A stretch of DNA of 64,000 nucleotides from Eubacteriaceae bacterium ES3 (GCA_030586155.1 CP130741.1:2412680-2476679); one strand, 5' to 3'. Shown: positions 44,519 through 54,623, counted from the first letter of the stretch. Numbers and translations are program-made. The notes: generated from the sequence alone by a model not told the origin.

Positions 44519-45538
44519 TTATTTTCTAACAACATCATTGGCAAAAAATATCAAAAATAATCTTCTATATCTGCCTTTTTTCAAAAGATCATAGATACTT
44601 TTGAGTCTTCCTCTGGTTATGTAATCCGTTTGCAAAGCCCTTTGAAATTCTTTAGTTTCAATGATGCGTTTCATTTCGTTGAATTTGTATTGAGCATTTT
44701 CATTGCTTGAAAACAGCTTTTCGATAGCAATCATGTAATATCTGATAATCATCCCATTAATTTTTTTACCATTAACTCCTTCGTCCAATTCATACTTTTT
44801 TGCAAAATACCGCAGCTGCTGATCAAGGATCTGAAAATTTCTCATAAAATCAATATTTGGTCTTCTTTTCAGAGTGGAAACTTCCAGATCGTGGTAATAT
44901 TCATATAACGGCTTGGACAATACCGATATTCTTTCAACTTTATCAAGAACATCCAACGAAAATTTGAAATCCTCGAGAAGTGACATCTCATTTTCGAAGC
45001 TGATTTTATTTTCTTTTATCACTTTAGTTCTAATTACTTTGTTCCAAACCGGACTTAAATAATTATTATCATACAACGTTAAAAAATACGTTTTTAGCTC
45101 ATTTTTATTAATATTATAACTTTTTTCAACAGACCTGATTACCCTTTTTTTGAGCACTTCTTTCTTATAATAGTCAAAACTCATCCCAAACATCACAATA
45201 TCAATTGAATAATCTGCCAGGATTTCCATTACCTCTTTGTAAGCATTTGCGTTAAGAATATCATCCGCATCAACAAATGATATGAACTCACCAACCGCGT
45301 TTCGAATCCCGGTATTTCTTGCTTCACTTACCCTCAAATTTTTCTGGTGAATAGCCTTTACTCTTGGGTCAAGGGCAGAATACTCATCACATATTTGCGG
45401 CGATAAATCTCTTGAGCCGTCATCTACCAAGATCAATTCAAAATTTTTATATGTTTGAGCCAGAATACTGTCGATTGAAATCCGCATTCTTTTTTCCGCA
45501 TTATATACTGGCATAATTATACTAATTAAAGGCTCCAT
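44519..45538 (-). CDS. Glycosyltransferase family 2
   Basis: GT2 enzyme of about 339 residues from the ATG at 45538 (GAGG stands 9 bases upstream; the frame continues to 45559). PLISIIMPVYNAEKRMRIS opens the GT-A fold, with LVDDGSRDLSPQICDE near 40 and the metal site ISFVDADDILN near 85. The C-terminal half is typical of EpsJ/WcaA-type capsular glycosyltransferases. It adds one sugar to the lipid-linked repeat; specificity unknown. Transcribed with the polymerase gene 29 bases upstream. Confidence 0.88.
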   Translation of the reverse strand: MEPLISIIMPVYNAEKRMRISIDSILAQTYKNFELILVDDGSRDLSPQICDEYSALDPRVKAIHQKNLRVSEARNTGIRNAVGEFISFVDADDILNANAYKEVMEILADYSIDIVMFGMSFDYYKKEVLKKRVIRSVEKSYNINKNELKTYFLTLYDNNYLSPVWNKVIRTKVIKENKISFENEMSLLEDFKFSLDVLDKVERISVLSKPLYEYYHDLEVSTLKRRPNIDFMRNFQILDQQLRYFAKKYELDEGVNGKKINGMIIRYYMIAIEKLFSSNENAQYKFNEMKRIIETKEFQRALQTDYITRGRLKSIYDLLKKGRYRRLFLIFFANDVVRK

Positions 45539-45567
45539 AAAACCTAACCTCATTCCCAATAGAATTT

Positions 45568-46746
45568 CTATCTTAGTAACTCAACGTTGTATGAATCAAC
45601 CAGTTCTAATACCTCATCCTCTTTTTTATGAACTGCGTAAATCCAAATGATCAGGTAAAGAAAGTTTCTATTAAAAAATATTTGATCACTGGCTAAAATA
45701 AACATTAGAATAAACCACATGACCCGATATTCATATTGGATATTCCTATAAAGAATAACACATAAATAGATGAAGATTAAAAAACCAATTACACCAAACG
45801 AGAACATCATAAATACTACAGAATTCGAATAGTTTCTACCATAGCTTATCCCATTCAAATAAAGCCATTCTGCCAGTCTGTTAAACCCAATTCCAAAAAT
45901 CCATTCCTTAATCGAAAAATACTGAAAATAATCCAGAGTGCCAAACAACCTGGTATTTTGCAATAAGCTGGAAAGCCCAAGTTTATTTAAGTATTGTTCG
46001 GTAAAAACAGCCAGCTGACTGATTATACCCATAGCAATCAGTAAAACGCCTGAGGTAATGATCAGTGAGATTGAATTCTTGATTGCTATGATAACCGGAA
46101 TAGCAAACAGCAGAACAAAGCCAGTCGTGCTCGTTGATAAAATTGTCCCAATCGCTAAAAATATTGATAACCAATATTCCTTTTTGATAATTGACATTGC
46201 ATAGACTGGCATAATATAAATAATAAAATGTGCCGGTTCATAGAAAAAAGAATTGGGTCGTCCATTTTCCATCGATGTAAATCCATCTTCAACCTGCGTT
46301 AAAAAAGGGATTTTTCCCCAAACCGTAACATCTAAAAGATTATAGGCTAGAAATTGATAGATCAAAAACAAAGTCGCTGCTATACTAACCACTTTACAGG
46401 CTTTATATAGTTTTTCCGGTTCAATATAACCCGGACAACACAAAACAATGGCTATAATCGTAAACACAATCATCCCTGCTGTATTATTTAGGGTACTTGT
46501 TATTGACAGATATTTTGTGCCTCCAACGAAAAAATTAAGCAGTATAAAAGCTGTCATGACCAGCAACAACTGAATATTTATTTCAACAATCAAATTATCT
46601 TTTATAACTTTTATAAAAATAATCAGCATCAAAAATAAATAACCCAAATTAACGAGTGGGATAAACTGATACAGTGCCAACACTGGAACAAGAGCAATAA
46701 AAAAATATCGATAATCTTCTATATTAGTATTAATCGCAGTATTCAT
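45568..46746 (-). CDS. Wzy-like polysaccharide polymerase
   Basis: Polytopic membrane protein of 392 residues with about ten to twelve helices and a long extracytoplasmic loop around residues 240-300 (EWIFGIGFNRLAEWLYLNG), the usual layout of O-antigen/EPS polymerases and ligases. Sequence conservation in this family is low, so assignment rests on topology and on its place between glycosyltransferase genes. It starts 2 bases after the upstream glycosyltransferase stop. It would join flipped repeat units outside the membrane. Confidence 0.78.
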   Translation of the reverse strand: MNTAINTNIEDYRYFFIALVPVLALYQFIPLVNLGYLFLMLIIFIKVIKDNLIVEINIQLLLVMTAFILLNFFVGGTKYLSITSTLNNTAGMIVFTIIAIVLCCPGYIEPEKLYKACKVVSIAATLFLIYQFLAYNLLDVTVWGKIPFLTQVEDGFTSMENGRPNSFFYEPAHFIIYIMPVYAMSIIKKEYWLSIFLAIGTILSTSTTGFVLLFAIPVIIAIKNSISLIITSGVLLIAMGIISQLAVFTEQYLNKLGLSSLLQNTRLFGTLDYFQYFSIKEWIFGIGFNRLAEWLYLNGISYGRNYSNSVVFMMFSFGVIGFLIFIYLCVILYRNIQYEYRVMWFILMFILASDQIFFNRNFLYLIIWIYAVHKKEDEVLELVDSYNVELLR

Positions 46747-46748
46747 AT

Positions 46749-47858
46749 CTACACCTTATTCTCAGCGAATATTTTTAAATAATACGCCTGAAGCCATTCC
46801 ACGCTCGAATGAATGTCATAACCATTATTTTTTATTTCATCCTGCGCGTTTAACCTTACTGCCCTGTTTTTCAAGACTTCATCTGCCCATGTTTCTGGTT
46901 CATCCTCCAGTAAAACAAATGTAATCAACTCATCTTTCATCACGATTTCCCTGGTTATAGTATCGGATATCACACACGGCAACCCTGCAGCTTGTGCTTC
47001 TACTAGAGTCAGCGGCAACCCTTCAAACAACGAAGGAAATAAAAACACATCAACTGCCTGTAAAAGCTCTGGTACGTCTGATCTCACCCCTGTAAAAATC
47101 ACCGTCTTCTCTAAACCAAGGTCATTTACTTTTTTTTCGATACTGTTTTTCAGCCCACCATCCCCAATGAGGACCAGGGTGGCGTTCTCCCACTTCAAGT
47201 TGATTACCTTAAATATGTCAATTAAAAATGTATGGTTCTTTTGCGGATCGAACCGACCAACATGACCGATCACCAATCTATCAGTCACGTTTAGCTCAGC
47301 TCTTTTTGTCTGCCGTATTTCTTCGTTGAACCTGAATTTATCAGTATCAATAGCATTTTTGAGAATATGAAAGTGACATTTATTACCGAACAGCCATTCG
47401 CCGGCATCTTTAGAACAGGCAAACAAATCATCAGCGATATATCTTAGCCGATATTGAAGGATATTTTTAGCTATTGAGGAAACACCCGAACCTGACGATG
47501 TATTATGGCTGTGAGCAATCGTGTATATACCACGCTTTCTTGCCATTGCCAAATAGATCGATGCTGTACTTCGCACATGACTATGTATTATTTTATAGCT
47601 GCTATGTTCAATAAAGAAATCCCGCCATGCTTTTTTATATTTGAAATGATTTTTACCGGTATATTGAGGGACATGATGAATTATGCCTCCTAAAGATTCA
47701 ATTTCAAGATTATAATCGCATTCTTCTTCAGTGTGAATAACAAAGTCAAACTGAATCTTCGATCGGTCAATTTCGCGATAAAGATTCATTATCATTGTTT
47801 CTGCCCCACCTCTATTCAATTTACCAAAAACATGGAGTATTCTCACTGGCTCTTTCAT
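46749..47858 (-). CDS. Glycosyltransferase family 4 (EpsF-like)
   Basis: GT-B-fold glycosyltransferase of 369 residues. The N-terminus RILHVFGKLNRGGAETMI is typical of EpsF-type enzymes; the C-terminal nucleotide-sugar site is shown by VIGHVGRFDPQKNHTFLI near 197 and FLFPSLFEGLPLTLVEAQAAGLP near 280 (the E-x7-E region). It acts in the cytoplasm on the growing repeat unit. It lies 10 bases after another GT4 gene in the same operon. Confidence 0.92.
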   Translation of the reverse strand: MKEPVRILHVFGKLNRGGAETMIMNLYREIDRSKIQFDFVIHTEEECDYNLEIESLGGIIHHVPQYTGKNHFKYKKAWRDFFIEHSSYKIIHSHVRSTASIYLAMARKRGIYTIAHSHNTSSGSGVSSIAKNILQYRLRYIADDLFACSKDAGEWLFGNKCHFHILKNAIDTDKFRFNEEIRQTKRAELNVTDRLVIGHVGRFDPQKNHTFLIDIFKVINLKWENATLVLIGDGGLKNSIEKKVNDLGLEKTVIFTGVRSDVPELLQAVDVFLFPSLFEGLPLTLVEAQAAGLPCVISDTITREIVMKDELITFVLLEDEPETWADEVLKNRAVRLNAQDEIKNNGYDIHSSVEWLQAYYLKIFAENKV

Positions 47859-47868
47859 ATGTTCCCCC

Positions 47869-48987
47869 TTATGATTTTCCCTCTATCAACCCCATAATTG
47901 ACAGCATATGTTTGTTCACTAAATTAACATCATATTTTTCCTGGCATAACTTTCTACCATTTTCTCCCATAGCCTTAGCTTTTTGTGGTTCTTCAATCAT
48001 TTTTTTCATCGCCAGGCTTAAACTAATTGGATCCCTGGGTTTAACCAGGTATCCATTAACACCATTTTCCACAGCATCTCTACATCCCTGCCAGTCTGTG
48101 GTAATTACAGGACGACCCATTGCCATAGATTCAAGTATTGTTCTCGGTAAACCTTCTCCATAATATGATGGCAGTACAAAAATCCTTGCTTCTTTAAGAT
48201 AGGGAACTACATCCTTAACTTCACCTGGAAATTCGATTGTACCCTCACTAATGTAGGGTTCGAGGTCTTCCTGTCTTATTGCACCGATAGATTTATCATA
48301 GCCCCCAAGTAAAATAAAACAGGCTTCTGGATAATCTATTTTTACAATTCGTGCTGCCTCTGCAAAATCAAGGACACCTTTTTCTTTAATAATTCTGGCA
48401 ATCATCAAAAAGATATTTTCATTGGGTAAACTGGCTACCTGAAAACGTTGTAGATTGACACCTGAGCCATCAACACGCACCGTTTTTTCTTCTGTTGTGT
48501 ATTTCAGATTAACAAATTTCATTCGATCATCGTCATTCTGAAATATAACTCGATCGCATCCTTTAAAGGCACTTTTATATAATATACCGGTGACCACTCT
48601 TAGTAATTTTGACTTCATACTATTGGATGAATACACCCTACCAAGTCCTGTTACCATCGCGTATATTTTTCTGACTCCTGCCCTTTTAGCCGCCAAACTC
48701 CCATAAATAACCGGTTTTATCGTAAAAGCAAAAACCACATCCGGTTTTTCCTTAAGAAAAACTTTTTTTAAATTCTGATAGTATTTTAGGTCTCCCCAAA
48801 TACTTGTATTATCTTTCACCAATGGAACTTCAATAAAATCAGCTCCTAATGCTAAAATATCATCTAAATTATCTTGATTCGGACCGGTTGCAACAACTTC
48901 ATGTCCTTGTCTGATCATTTCTTTTATTAAATCACCTCTAAAATTAAATATCGCTTTGTTTTTTGGAGAAATCACCATTACTTTCAT
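47869..48987 (-). CDS. Glycosyltransferase family 4 (PglA/EpsD-like)
   Basis: GT4 enzyme of 372 residues: MKVMVISPKNKAIFNFRGDLI at the start, IFLMIARIIKEKGVLDFAEA near 195 and FVLPSYYGEGLPRTILESMAMGRPVI near 275. Its N-terminal half resembles N-acetylgalactosaminyl- or fucosyl-transferases that act second after the initiating sugar, but donor prediction is not reliable. Cotranscribed with the GT4 gene downstream. Confidence 0.9.
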   Translation of the reverse strand: MKVMVISPKNKAIFNFRGDLIKEMIRQGHEVVATGPNQDNLDDILALGADFIEVPLVKDNTSIWGDLKYYQNLKKVFLKEKPDVVFAFTIKPVIYGSLAAKRAGVRKIYAMVTGLGRVYSSNSMKSKLLRVVTGILYKSAFKGCDRVIFQNDDDRMKFVNLKYTTEEKTVRVDGSGVNLQRFQVASLPNENIFLMIARIIKEKGVLDFAEAARIVKIDYPEACFILLGGYDKSIGAIRQEDLEPYISEGTIEFPGEVKDVVPYLKEARIFVLPSYYGEGLPRTILESMAMGRPVITTDWQGCRDAVENGVNGYLVKPRDPISLSLAMKKMIEEPQKAKAMGENGRKLCQEKYDVNLVNKHMLSIMGLIEGKS

Positions 48988-49125
48988 ATCTACACTCCCA
49001 GTTAAAATCAGGTCAACTATTTCAAATTATGTCCTTAAGATCCCATCAACTCGTTTACTAACCTATTTTTTCTTTGACAAAAATATATTATTGGTAATAT
49101 GCTGTAAAAATTCGCGTTCGTCCAA

Positions 49126-49962
49126 TCACTTTTTACGTTTTGAGGCAATTCGTTCAACAATATTAGCCACTTTTTCTTTAATCATTACCGAATTTTCATC
49201 AAAAAAAGGGCCCTCTTTATCTCCCAGTGCTTTTTCATAATCTCGTATCTCTGAAACGCCTGATTGAAACAAATCTTTTATTTGACTACGATCATTAATT
49301 TTATTTAAATTACAAAAACTTCTCGACAAAATAGCCATTTCTGAACCCAATCTATAATGCTCAGCAATAATCAATTCCGCCGGCAACTCCCCTTCGCCCA
49401 ATCGAGCAATGCCGCCAAAGCCATAAGCTATCTTCTTATCTCGAAATTTTTCACATAAGCGTTCAACTGTTCCATTTGACAATAATTCAAACATAAAGTC
49501 CATTCCGTAACCCAGATGTAAATCATTTAATCCAATATGAATGAAATCAATTCCTTCAATGGATAATATACCCTCCAGGCATTCGACTGCTTCCGGAGTC
49601 TCCAAAAGCAGACACGTTTTTGCTCGACCAGCTACGATATCAATAAAAGTCTCTACCTCTCCGGCTGTTTTAAAAAAAGGCAGCATCACAATATCCGCAC
49701 CATCATTTATGACCTTGTTAATTTCTTCCTCTGATTCTTCATAAATAGGATTGATGCGTACCAGAAGCTTTGACTGGGTTAAAGCCCTCCGAACTTTTTC
49801 GACATCATCAATTGAGTGTCTCGAAATTACCGTATCCAAATGACCTTGACGTTCTTCTTTGCCGTTAATTTCCAAATCAATAAACACCCAATCCACGCCA
49901 GCAACTTCTGCCACCTTTGCAACCTCTGGATCATTAGTAATATACATCAATTTCAAATTCAT
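49126..49962 (-). CDS. HpcH/HpaI-family aldolase in polysaccharide locus
   Basis: Metal-dependent aldolase/citrate-lyase-fold protein of 278 residues, starting at the ATG at 49962 with AGAAGG 7 bases upstream. Barrel landmarks are WVFIDLEINGKEERQGH near 24, LLLETPEAVECL near 130 and IDFIHIGLNDLHLGYG near 148, the Glu and Asp being the usual metal ligands. Such enzymes join or split pyruvate-like and aldehyde parts. It is unusual in a polysaccharide cluster and might supply an acidic substituent or a modified sugar precursor. It overlaps the region behind the sugar transferase, so it belongs to the operon. Confidence 0.83.
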   Translation of the reverse strand: MNLKLMYITNDPEVAKVAEVAGVDWVFIDLEINGKEERQGHLDTVISRHSIDDVEKVRRALTQSKLLVRINPIYEESEEEINKVINDGADIVMLPFFKTAGEVETFIDIVAGRAKTCLLLETPEAVECLEGILSIEGIDFIHIGLNDLHLGYGMDFMFELLSNGTVERLCEKFRDKKIAYGFGGIARLGEGELPAELIIAEHYRLGSEMAILSRSFCNLNKINDRSQIKDLFQSGVSEIRDYEKALGDKEGPFFDENSVMIKEKVANIVERIASKRKK

Positions 49963-49976
49963 TATTTTATACCTTC

Positions 49977-50594
49977 TCACTCATTTGTTTTATTTGACTT
50001 TTTATCTACCGTCTCATGTGTGTTTACATTGTCTTTCATTCTTATGACTTTTGAAATAGTTTTAAAAAATATCAGAAGATCAAAGGTTAATGACATTTTC
50101 TCTACATATTCAACACTGAGTTCAATCCGTCTATTCCATTCAACATCTTTTCTACCATTTACCTGTGCCCAACCTGTTACCCCAGGACGAACATCAAACA
50201 TTCTTTTCTGTTCATCACTATATTCTTCAAAAGGCCAGGGATGATAGGTCAAGGGCGGTCTCGGTCCAATTAAAGACATATCACCTTTTAAAATATTCAT
50301 AAACTGCGGAAATTCATCAATACTCGTTTTGCGGATAATACGACCAACTTTAGTGACTCTTTTATCGCCTTTTTTTTCATACACGCCGCCTTTTTCAGCG
50401 CCCACACACATTGAGCGAAATTTATAAATCTCAAAGACTTTTCCATTTTTTCCCAAACGCTGCTGCTTAAAAATGATTGGTCCCTCTGAGTCAATCCTTA
50501 TTGCCAGCATGGCAATTAATAAAACCGGACTAAGTAATATTAAACCAAACAGTGCAATCACTATATCACCCATTCGTTTTACAACAGGATACAT
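49977..50594 (-). CDS. Initiating undecaprenyl-phosphate sugar transferase
   Basis: Monotopic phosphoglycosyl transferase of 205 residues that puts the first sugar phosphate on undecaprenyl phosphate. One membrane segment (about 9-30) is followed by the catalytic domain: GPIIFKQQRLGKNGKVFEIYKFRSM near 55, TSIDEFPQFMNILKGDMSLIGPRPP near 95 (Asp-Glu catalytic pair) and RPGVTGWAQVNGR near 138. Short form without extra N-terminal helices, like EpsL/PglC. It lies upstream of the aldolase and GT4 genes, in line with initiating repeat-unit synthesis. Confidence 0.94.
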   Translation of the reverse strand: MYPVVKRMGDIVIALFGLILLSPVLLIAMLAIRIDSEGPIIFKQQRLGKNGKVFEIYKFRSMCVGAEKGGVYEKKGDKRVTKVGRIIRKTSIDEFPQFMNILKGDMSLIGPRPPLTYHPWPFEEYSDEQKRMFDVRPGVTGWAQVNGRKDVEWNRRIELSVEYVEKMSLTFDLLIFFKTISKVIRMKDNVNTHETVDKKSNKTNE

Positions 50595-50623
50595 ATTTCC
50601 ACCTCCATCACGTCTTCAATCCA

Positions 50624-51244
50624 TTACAACATGGTAATAAGTAAAGCCAATCCAACGGCAACCATTGGCAAAAAATACCGATGCACTTCCCAAAATTTTT
50701 TCCCCATCATCCATAGAAAAAGGCCGTATCCCCAAACTAGACCAATCATATTGTGCATAATGTCATCCCATTCAAAAAAACCTGTTTTTGTTACTAATTG
50801 CAGACATTCCACGGAAATCGAAACAATCAGCCCAAACAGCATAACTGTATTGCGCTCCCTGACCATTTCCTCATGCAAATAGTTTCTGTATGCCCAGGGA
50901 ACCAAAATTCCTACTGGAACAAACATCAAACAATTTATCAGAACTTCCAGCACAATGTAGAAATCATGGGTAGAATAGATATGTTGATATGACCAGAATA
51001 AAAGCAGATTTTTACCAGCTTCTTCATTAGATGAGCGAGCTAAAAACGTAAACAAAAATATCAAATATAAATAGAACCACACTGCCATTCTTCCAACCTT
51101 TTCACGGGCTGACCATTTTTCCTTATTAAAAATTAGCAACGTTATGATTAATAAAACGACAATTACTGTTTCAATAATCGTTTTTCGACTTGAAAATATT
51201 CCATGCTGTATAAAAAAATTATAATAACGAAGCACTTCTTCCAT
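50624..51244 (-). CDS. VanZ-like membrane protein (polysaccharide locus)
   Basis: Membrane protein of 206 residues with about five helices and VanZ-like motifs: NCLMFVPVGILVPWAYRNYL near 105, VSISVECLQLVTKTGFFEWDDIMHNMIG near 145. It lies between the flippase and the initiating transferase in the same direction. VanZ proteins in such loci have no known biochemical role; a function in lipid-carrier or cell-wall homeostasis is conjecture. Confidence 0.83.
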   Translation of the reverse strand: MEEVLRYYNFFIQHGIFSSRKTIIETVIVVLLIITLLIFNKEKWSAREKVGRMAVWFYLYLIFLFTFLARSSNEEAGKNLLLFWSYQHIYSTHDFYIVLEVLINCLMFVPVGILVPWAYRNYLHEEMVRERNTVMLFGLIVSISVECLQLVTKTGFFEWDDIMHNMIGLVWGYGLFLWMMGKKFWEVHRYFLPMVAVGLALLITML

Positions 51245-51297
51245 TAAAATTCCTCAAATAAATATTCTAAATTATAAAATATGACCTACATTTTTCA

Positions 51298-52713
51298 TCA
51301 TTTTTTAAGTAAAAAAAGCAGCTGTTTGTACTCTCTGCTTACAAATATTGAACCTATAAAAAAAATGCCTAAATAGACGCATTTTACAAAGATAGACAGC
51401 AACACTGATTCAATCGAAAACGGATATAAAACAACCCCGGCAATCATCGCCAAAAGCACAAATAGCACTGGAACCAGGTCCTTTATATATGCAATCAACT
51501 GATATTTAAATCCAAGTTTTATCAGCATTACTGATGCGGTTATAAAATGAAAGAGATAGGCAGCCGCGACACAGATTGATACCGTTTCAATGCTTCCTCC
51601 CACAAAAACCCCAATTAATATAGCGATAACCGTTACACAGGTATTGATCAGGCCGTTTGCAAAGAGTTGTCTGGTATTACCAAGAGACTGAAAAATAGCT
51701 CCAGAACTTGAGTTGATCATCTGAGGAACAATTGCAATCGACAAATACTGGAAGCAGCTCACTGAGGCACCCCAGTTCCTGCCATAAAAAATATTTATTA
51801 TCTCATTGGCTCCAAGGAAACACACCGGTGCTATGTATAATCCAACACAGGCTAACAGATGTACAATTTTCATGTATTTTCTATATATAATATCTAACTG
51901 TTGCTGATAATCCGAAAGAACTGGATGCAATACCGGTGAAATAACGCCCGTTAGATTATTTACCGGATACACCATTAGGGTATAGGCTTTATTGTAATAT
52001 CCTAACTCTGCACTTCCCATAAACTTTCCAATCAGCAAATTATCAAGATTTTTTGAAAAATAATTAATCAGATTAAAAGCAAACTGGTAACTTGAATAAT
52101 TTATAACTTTTTTTATACTGTCCATATCAATTTTAAAACGAAATCTTGGACGTGTTGTCCCAAAATTCCAAATAAAAGTGAATAATGCCACTAAAATAGC
52201 CTGAATTGCCAGGGCATAATAACGGAAGCCCATAAATGCCAGAAAAATACTAATTACCGAAGCGCCTACATAGACCACAACTGTTCTGACGGCAATACTT
52301 GCAAACTTCTTTTCCCTGTTCAGAATTCCGTTGGGAACCATATTTAAAGCATTAAATAAAAGAGCAATACTTAACATTTGTCCCAATGAGATAAATACAT
52401 CATCTTCATAAAAAGATGCAATCGGATAAGCACACAAGATAAACACAAACATCAATACCACTGAAACATAAACAGTAAATGAATAGATATTATTAATATC
52501 CTCTTTTGTAAGATCTTTTTTCTGGATAATAGCAGGTCCAAACCCCATATCTGAAAAAGTTGTGAAAAAGGTGGAAAATACAGTAACAACGGCGACAATT
52601 CCGTAATCCTCAGGTGATAAAATTCTTGCTAATACAGCGTTCACTAGAAGCGATAAAACTACTTTTGTATACTTTCCGGAAGCATTGATTAATACTGACT
52701 TTTTTAATTCCAT
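51298..52713 (-). CDS. Oligosaccharide flippase (Wzx-like), second copy
   Basis: Polytopic membrane protein of 471 residues, MOP/polysaccharide exporter family. It begins with LKKSVLINASGKYTKVVLSLLV, then ILSPEDYGIVAVVTVFSTFF and DMGFGPAIIQKKDLT near 57, all typical of WzxC/TuaB-type flippases. It differs clearly from the flippase at 34180, which suggests two distinct lipid-linked oligosaccharides are exported or that one gene is redundant. It follows a GT2 gene by 6 bases. Confidence 0.9.
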   Translation of the reverse strand: MELKKSVLINASGKYTKVVLSLLVNAVLARILSPEDYGIVAVVTVFSTFFTTFSDMGFGPAIIQKKDLTKEDINNIYSFTVYVSVVLMFVFILCAYPIASFYEDDVFISLGQMLSIALLFNALNMVPNGILNREKKFASIAVRTVVVYVGASVISIFLAFMGFRYYALAIQAILVALFTFIWNFGTTRPRFRFKIDMDSIKKVINYSSYQFAFNLINYFSKNLDNLLIGKFMGSAELGYYNKAYTLMVYPVNNLTGVISPVLHPVLSDYQQQLDIIYRKYMKIVHLLACVGLYIAPVCFLGANEIINIFYGRNWGASVSCFQYLSIAIVPQMINSSSGAIFQSLGNTRQLFANGLINTCVTVIAILIGVFVGGSIETVSICVAAAYLFHFITASVMLIKLGFKYQLIAYIKDLVPVLFVLLAMIAGVVLYPFSIESVLLSIFVKCVYLGIFFIGSIFVSREYKQLLFLLKK

Positions 52714-52719
52714 AGTTTC

Positions 52720-53661
52720 TCAGTGTTCTCTGCCAACAGTATTTTTGTCTTTAAACTGCTCCACGAAATAATATCCATCCACCAGATATTGTCTTTGCGT
52801 AAAATAAAACTCACGATATTTAAACAGTTTGAGCCATGCAAAGAACTTTTTTTCTGTCAAAAGTTTATTTCGAAGATCACACCAAATATTTAAACTTTCT
52901 ATCAGCTTCCTTTTTTCCGGTTTATAGTATTCTGATTTAAGATACCACTGATTAATCCGAATTGTTCTAACTATTTCATTTACTGTATATAAATAATTAT
53001 ATTTAATTGAGCGTGAAGCATTATTTGCATGTCTCCGGTATTCGATAAAGGTTTGGTCATAAAGAAATAGTTTATCTAACAATGCTGCAACAACCCATAA
53101 AACCACATCATGTGGCGTACCTTTTTCCCAGTTTTCTTCAAACATCGGCAATAGATCTTTACGAAAGGCCATTGTACATCCAGGTCGAAGAATTTTATAA
53201 TAATGCTTATCAAATGTAACTTTACTCACAATTCCCTGACTTTCAGTCTTTACAGACTGCTGATAGATCATCTCTCCACCAGTCTCAGTAAAAGCATGAA
53301 AACCAGAAGCCAGCAGCCAAATATCATCATTTTCTTCAAAAGCTCTGGTCATTTTCTCGATTCGTTCCTCGTGCCAGATATCATCCTGATCACAAAGGAA
53401 AATAACATCGCCTGTCGCCTTTTTAAGGCCCTGAAAAAAATTCCGTTCCCAGCCCAGATTTGTTTTATTTACTTTTAATTTCCATTTAACCAACTTATGT
53501 TCGGCAATATATTTATCGATATAAGAAACAGTCTCATCACTTGATTTATCATCATAAATCAGAACTTCATCTATTTCTCTTGTCTGTTTTCTTATAGAAT
53601 CCAACATTTCAGGCAAATATCGTCTTCCATTGTATGTCGACATTACAGTTGATACTTTCAT
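52720..53661 (-). CDS. Glycosyltransferase family 2 (rhamnosyltransferase-like)
   Basis: GT2 enzyme of 313 residues with VSTVMSTYNGRRYLPEMLDSI, YDDKSSDETVSYIDKYI near 35 and the metal site VIFLCDQDDIWHEERIEKM near 88. The DQDDIW form is frequent in rhamnosyltransferase-like and RfbF-like GT2 proteins, but donor identity is uncertain. First gene of the minus-strand run that continues to 44519, divergent from the wzz-like gene at 53949. Confidence 0.88.
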   Translation of the reverse strand: MKVSTVMSTYNGRRYLPEMLDSIRKQTREIDEVLIYDDKSSDETVSYIDKYIAEHKLVKWKLKVNKTNLGWERNFFQGLKKATGDVIFLCDQDDIWHEERIEKMTRAFEENDDIWLLASGFHAFTETGGEMIYQQSVKTESQGIVSKVTFDKHYYKILRPGCTMAFRKDLLPMFEENWEKGTPHDVVLWVVAALLDKLFLYDQTFIEYRRHANNASRSIKYNYLYTVNEIVRTIRINQWYLKSEYYKPEKRKLIESLNIWCDLRNKLLTEKKFFAWLKLFKYREFYFTQRQYLVDGYYFVEQFKDKNTVGREH

Positions 53662-53877
53662 TTTTTTCTCCTGTGTTATTTTACCAATAACAATATTTTT
53701 ATATTTAATACCCTTTAAATGTAAAATTTAAACTATATTTAATTTATTTGACTTGAAATAAGTCTTCTTGCGAATAATTATAATATAATCTGTTCAAATT
53801 TCCAACCTGAATAAAAGCTGGAAACTAATATTTAAAAATCAGACCGCATCAGAAAAATTTGATAAAATTAGAATTAT

Positions 53878-53906
53878 TTGTTATTTTTTAAAGAATCGGG
53901 TAAAAT
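53878..53906 (+). promoter_or_regulatory. Promoter of the first Wzz-like gene
   Basis: TTGTTA (53878-53883), 17-base spacer, TAAAAT (53901-53906), with AAAGGAGAC before the ATG at 53949. The remaining part of the 53662-53877 interval is AT-rich and shows no gene. Confidence 0.7.
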
Positions 53907-53948
53907 ACAAGAAAGATCTTAGGTTTGTAAAGGTACAAAGGAGACCCA

Positions 53949-54623
53949 ATGAAAGAGACAATAGTAATAGATTTAAAGAAAATTACAGCAGTTTTAATAA
54001 AAAAATGGTGGCTGATCCTGATCTTTACGACTATCAGTTTTGGAACTTCCTACCTGGTCGCCGATCGATACCTTACACCCATTTATGAAGCTACTACGGT
54101 TTTATTTCTCGGAACAGAAAACACCAGTTTAGCAGACCTTGATTCTTCTCTAATGGACACTGACAGACAACTCATTACCGATTATCAGCATATTGCCCTA
54201 TCACACTCGGTCATTGATCCTATCATTAGTAATTTAAATCTTCAAATGACGTATGCGGAATTTCTTGAAAATATCTTTATTACTGCCGTTGAAGGTTCAC
54301 GCTTATTTACAATCAGTTTTCAATCTCCCGATCCCATCATCGCAAACTCTGTCGCGAATTCATTAGCTAATCAACTCTTGCAGTCAATTTCCGCAACTGT
54401 CGGAGTTGAGAATATTCAAATCCTTGATTCGGCACCAGTTCCTGACGCTCCAATTTTCCCCAGAATGCTTAACGTTCTAATCTTAGGGACTTCTTTGGGT
54501 ATTTTGCTTGCACTAGCCATTATAATTTTTGCGTTTCTTTTAGATAATACCGTCAAAAATGAAGATGATGTCGAAAATTTAATTGGAACATCTGTATTAG
54601 GAAATATTCCAAAAGTTAAATAA
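53949..54623 (+). CDS. Wzz/YveK-family polysaccharide copolymerase, copy 1
   Basis: Chain-length regulator of 224 residues with two membrane helices (about 20-40 and 175-200) enclosing an extracytoplasmic alpha-helical domain. It starts ITAVLIKKWWLILIFTT and has the Pro-rich entry to the second helix, VPDAPIFPRMLNVLILG. In Firmicutes these proteins partner a separate CpsD kinase and activate it, and control polymer length. The gene is on the strand opposite to the rest of the locus and has its own promoter. Its C-terminal tail ends at VLGNIPKVK. Confidence 0.9.
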   Translation: MKETIVIDLKKITAVLIKKWWLILIFTTISFGTSYLVADRYLTPIYEATTVLFLGTENTSLADLDSSLMDTDRQLITDYQHIALSHSVIDPIISNLNLQMTYAEFLENIFITAVEGSRLFTISFQSPDPIIANSVANSLANQLLQSISATVGVENIQILDSAPVPDAPIFPRMLNVLILGTSLGILLALAIIIFAFLLDNTVKNEDDVENLIGTSVLGNIPKVK

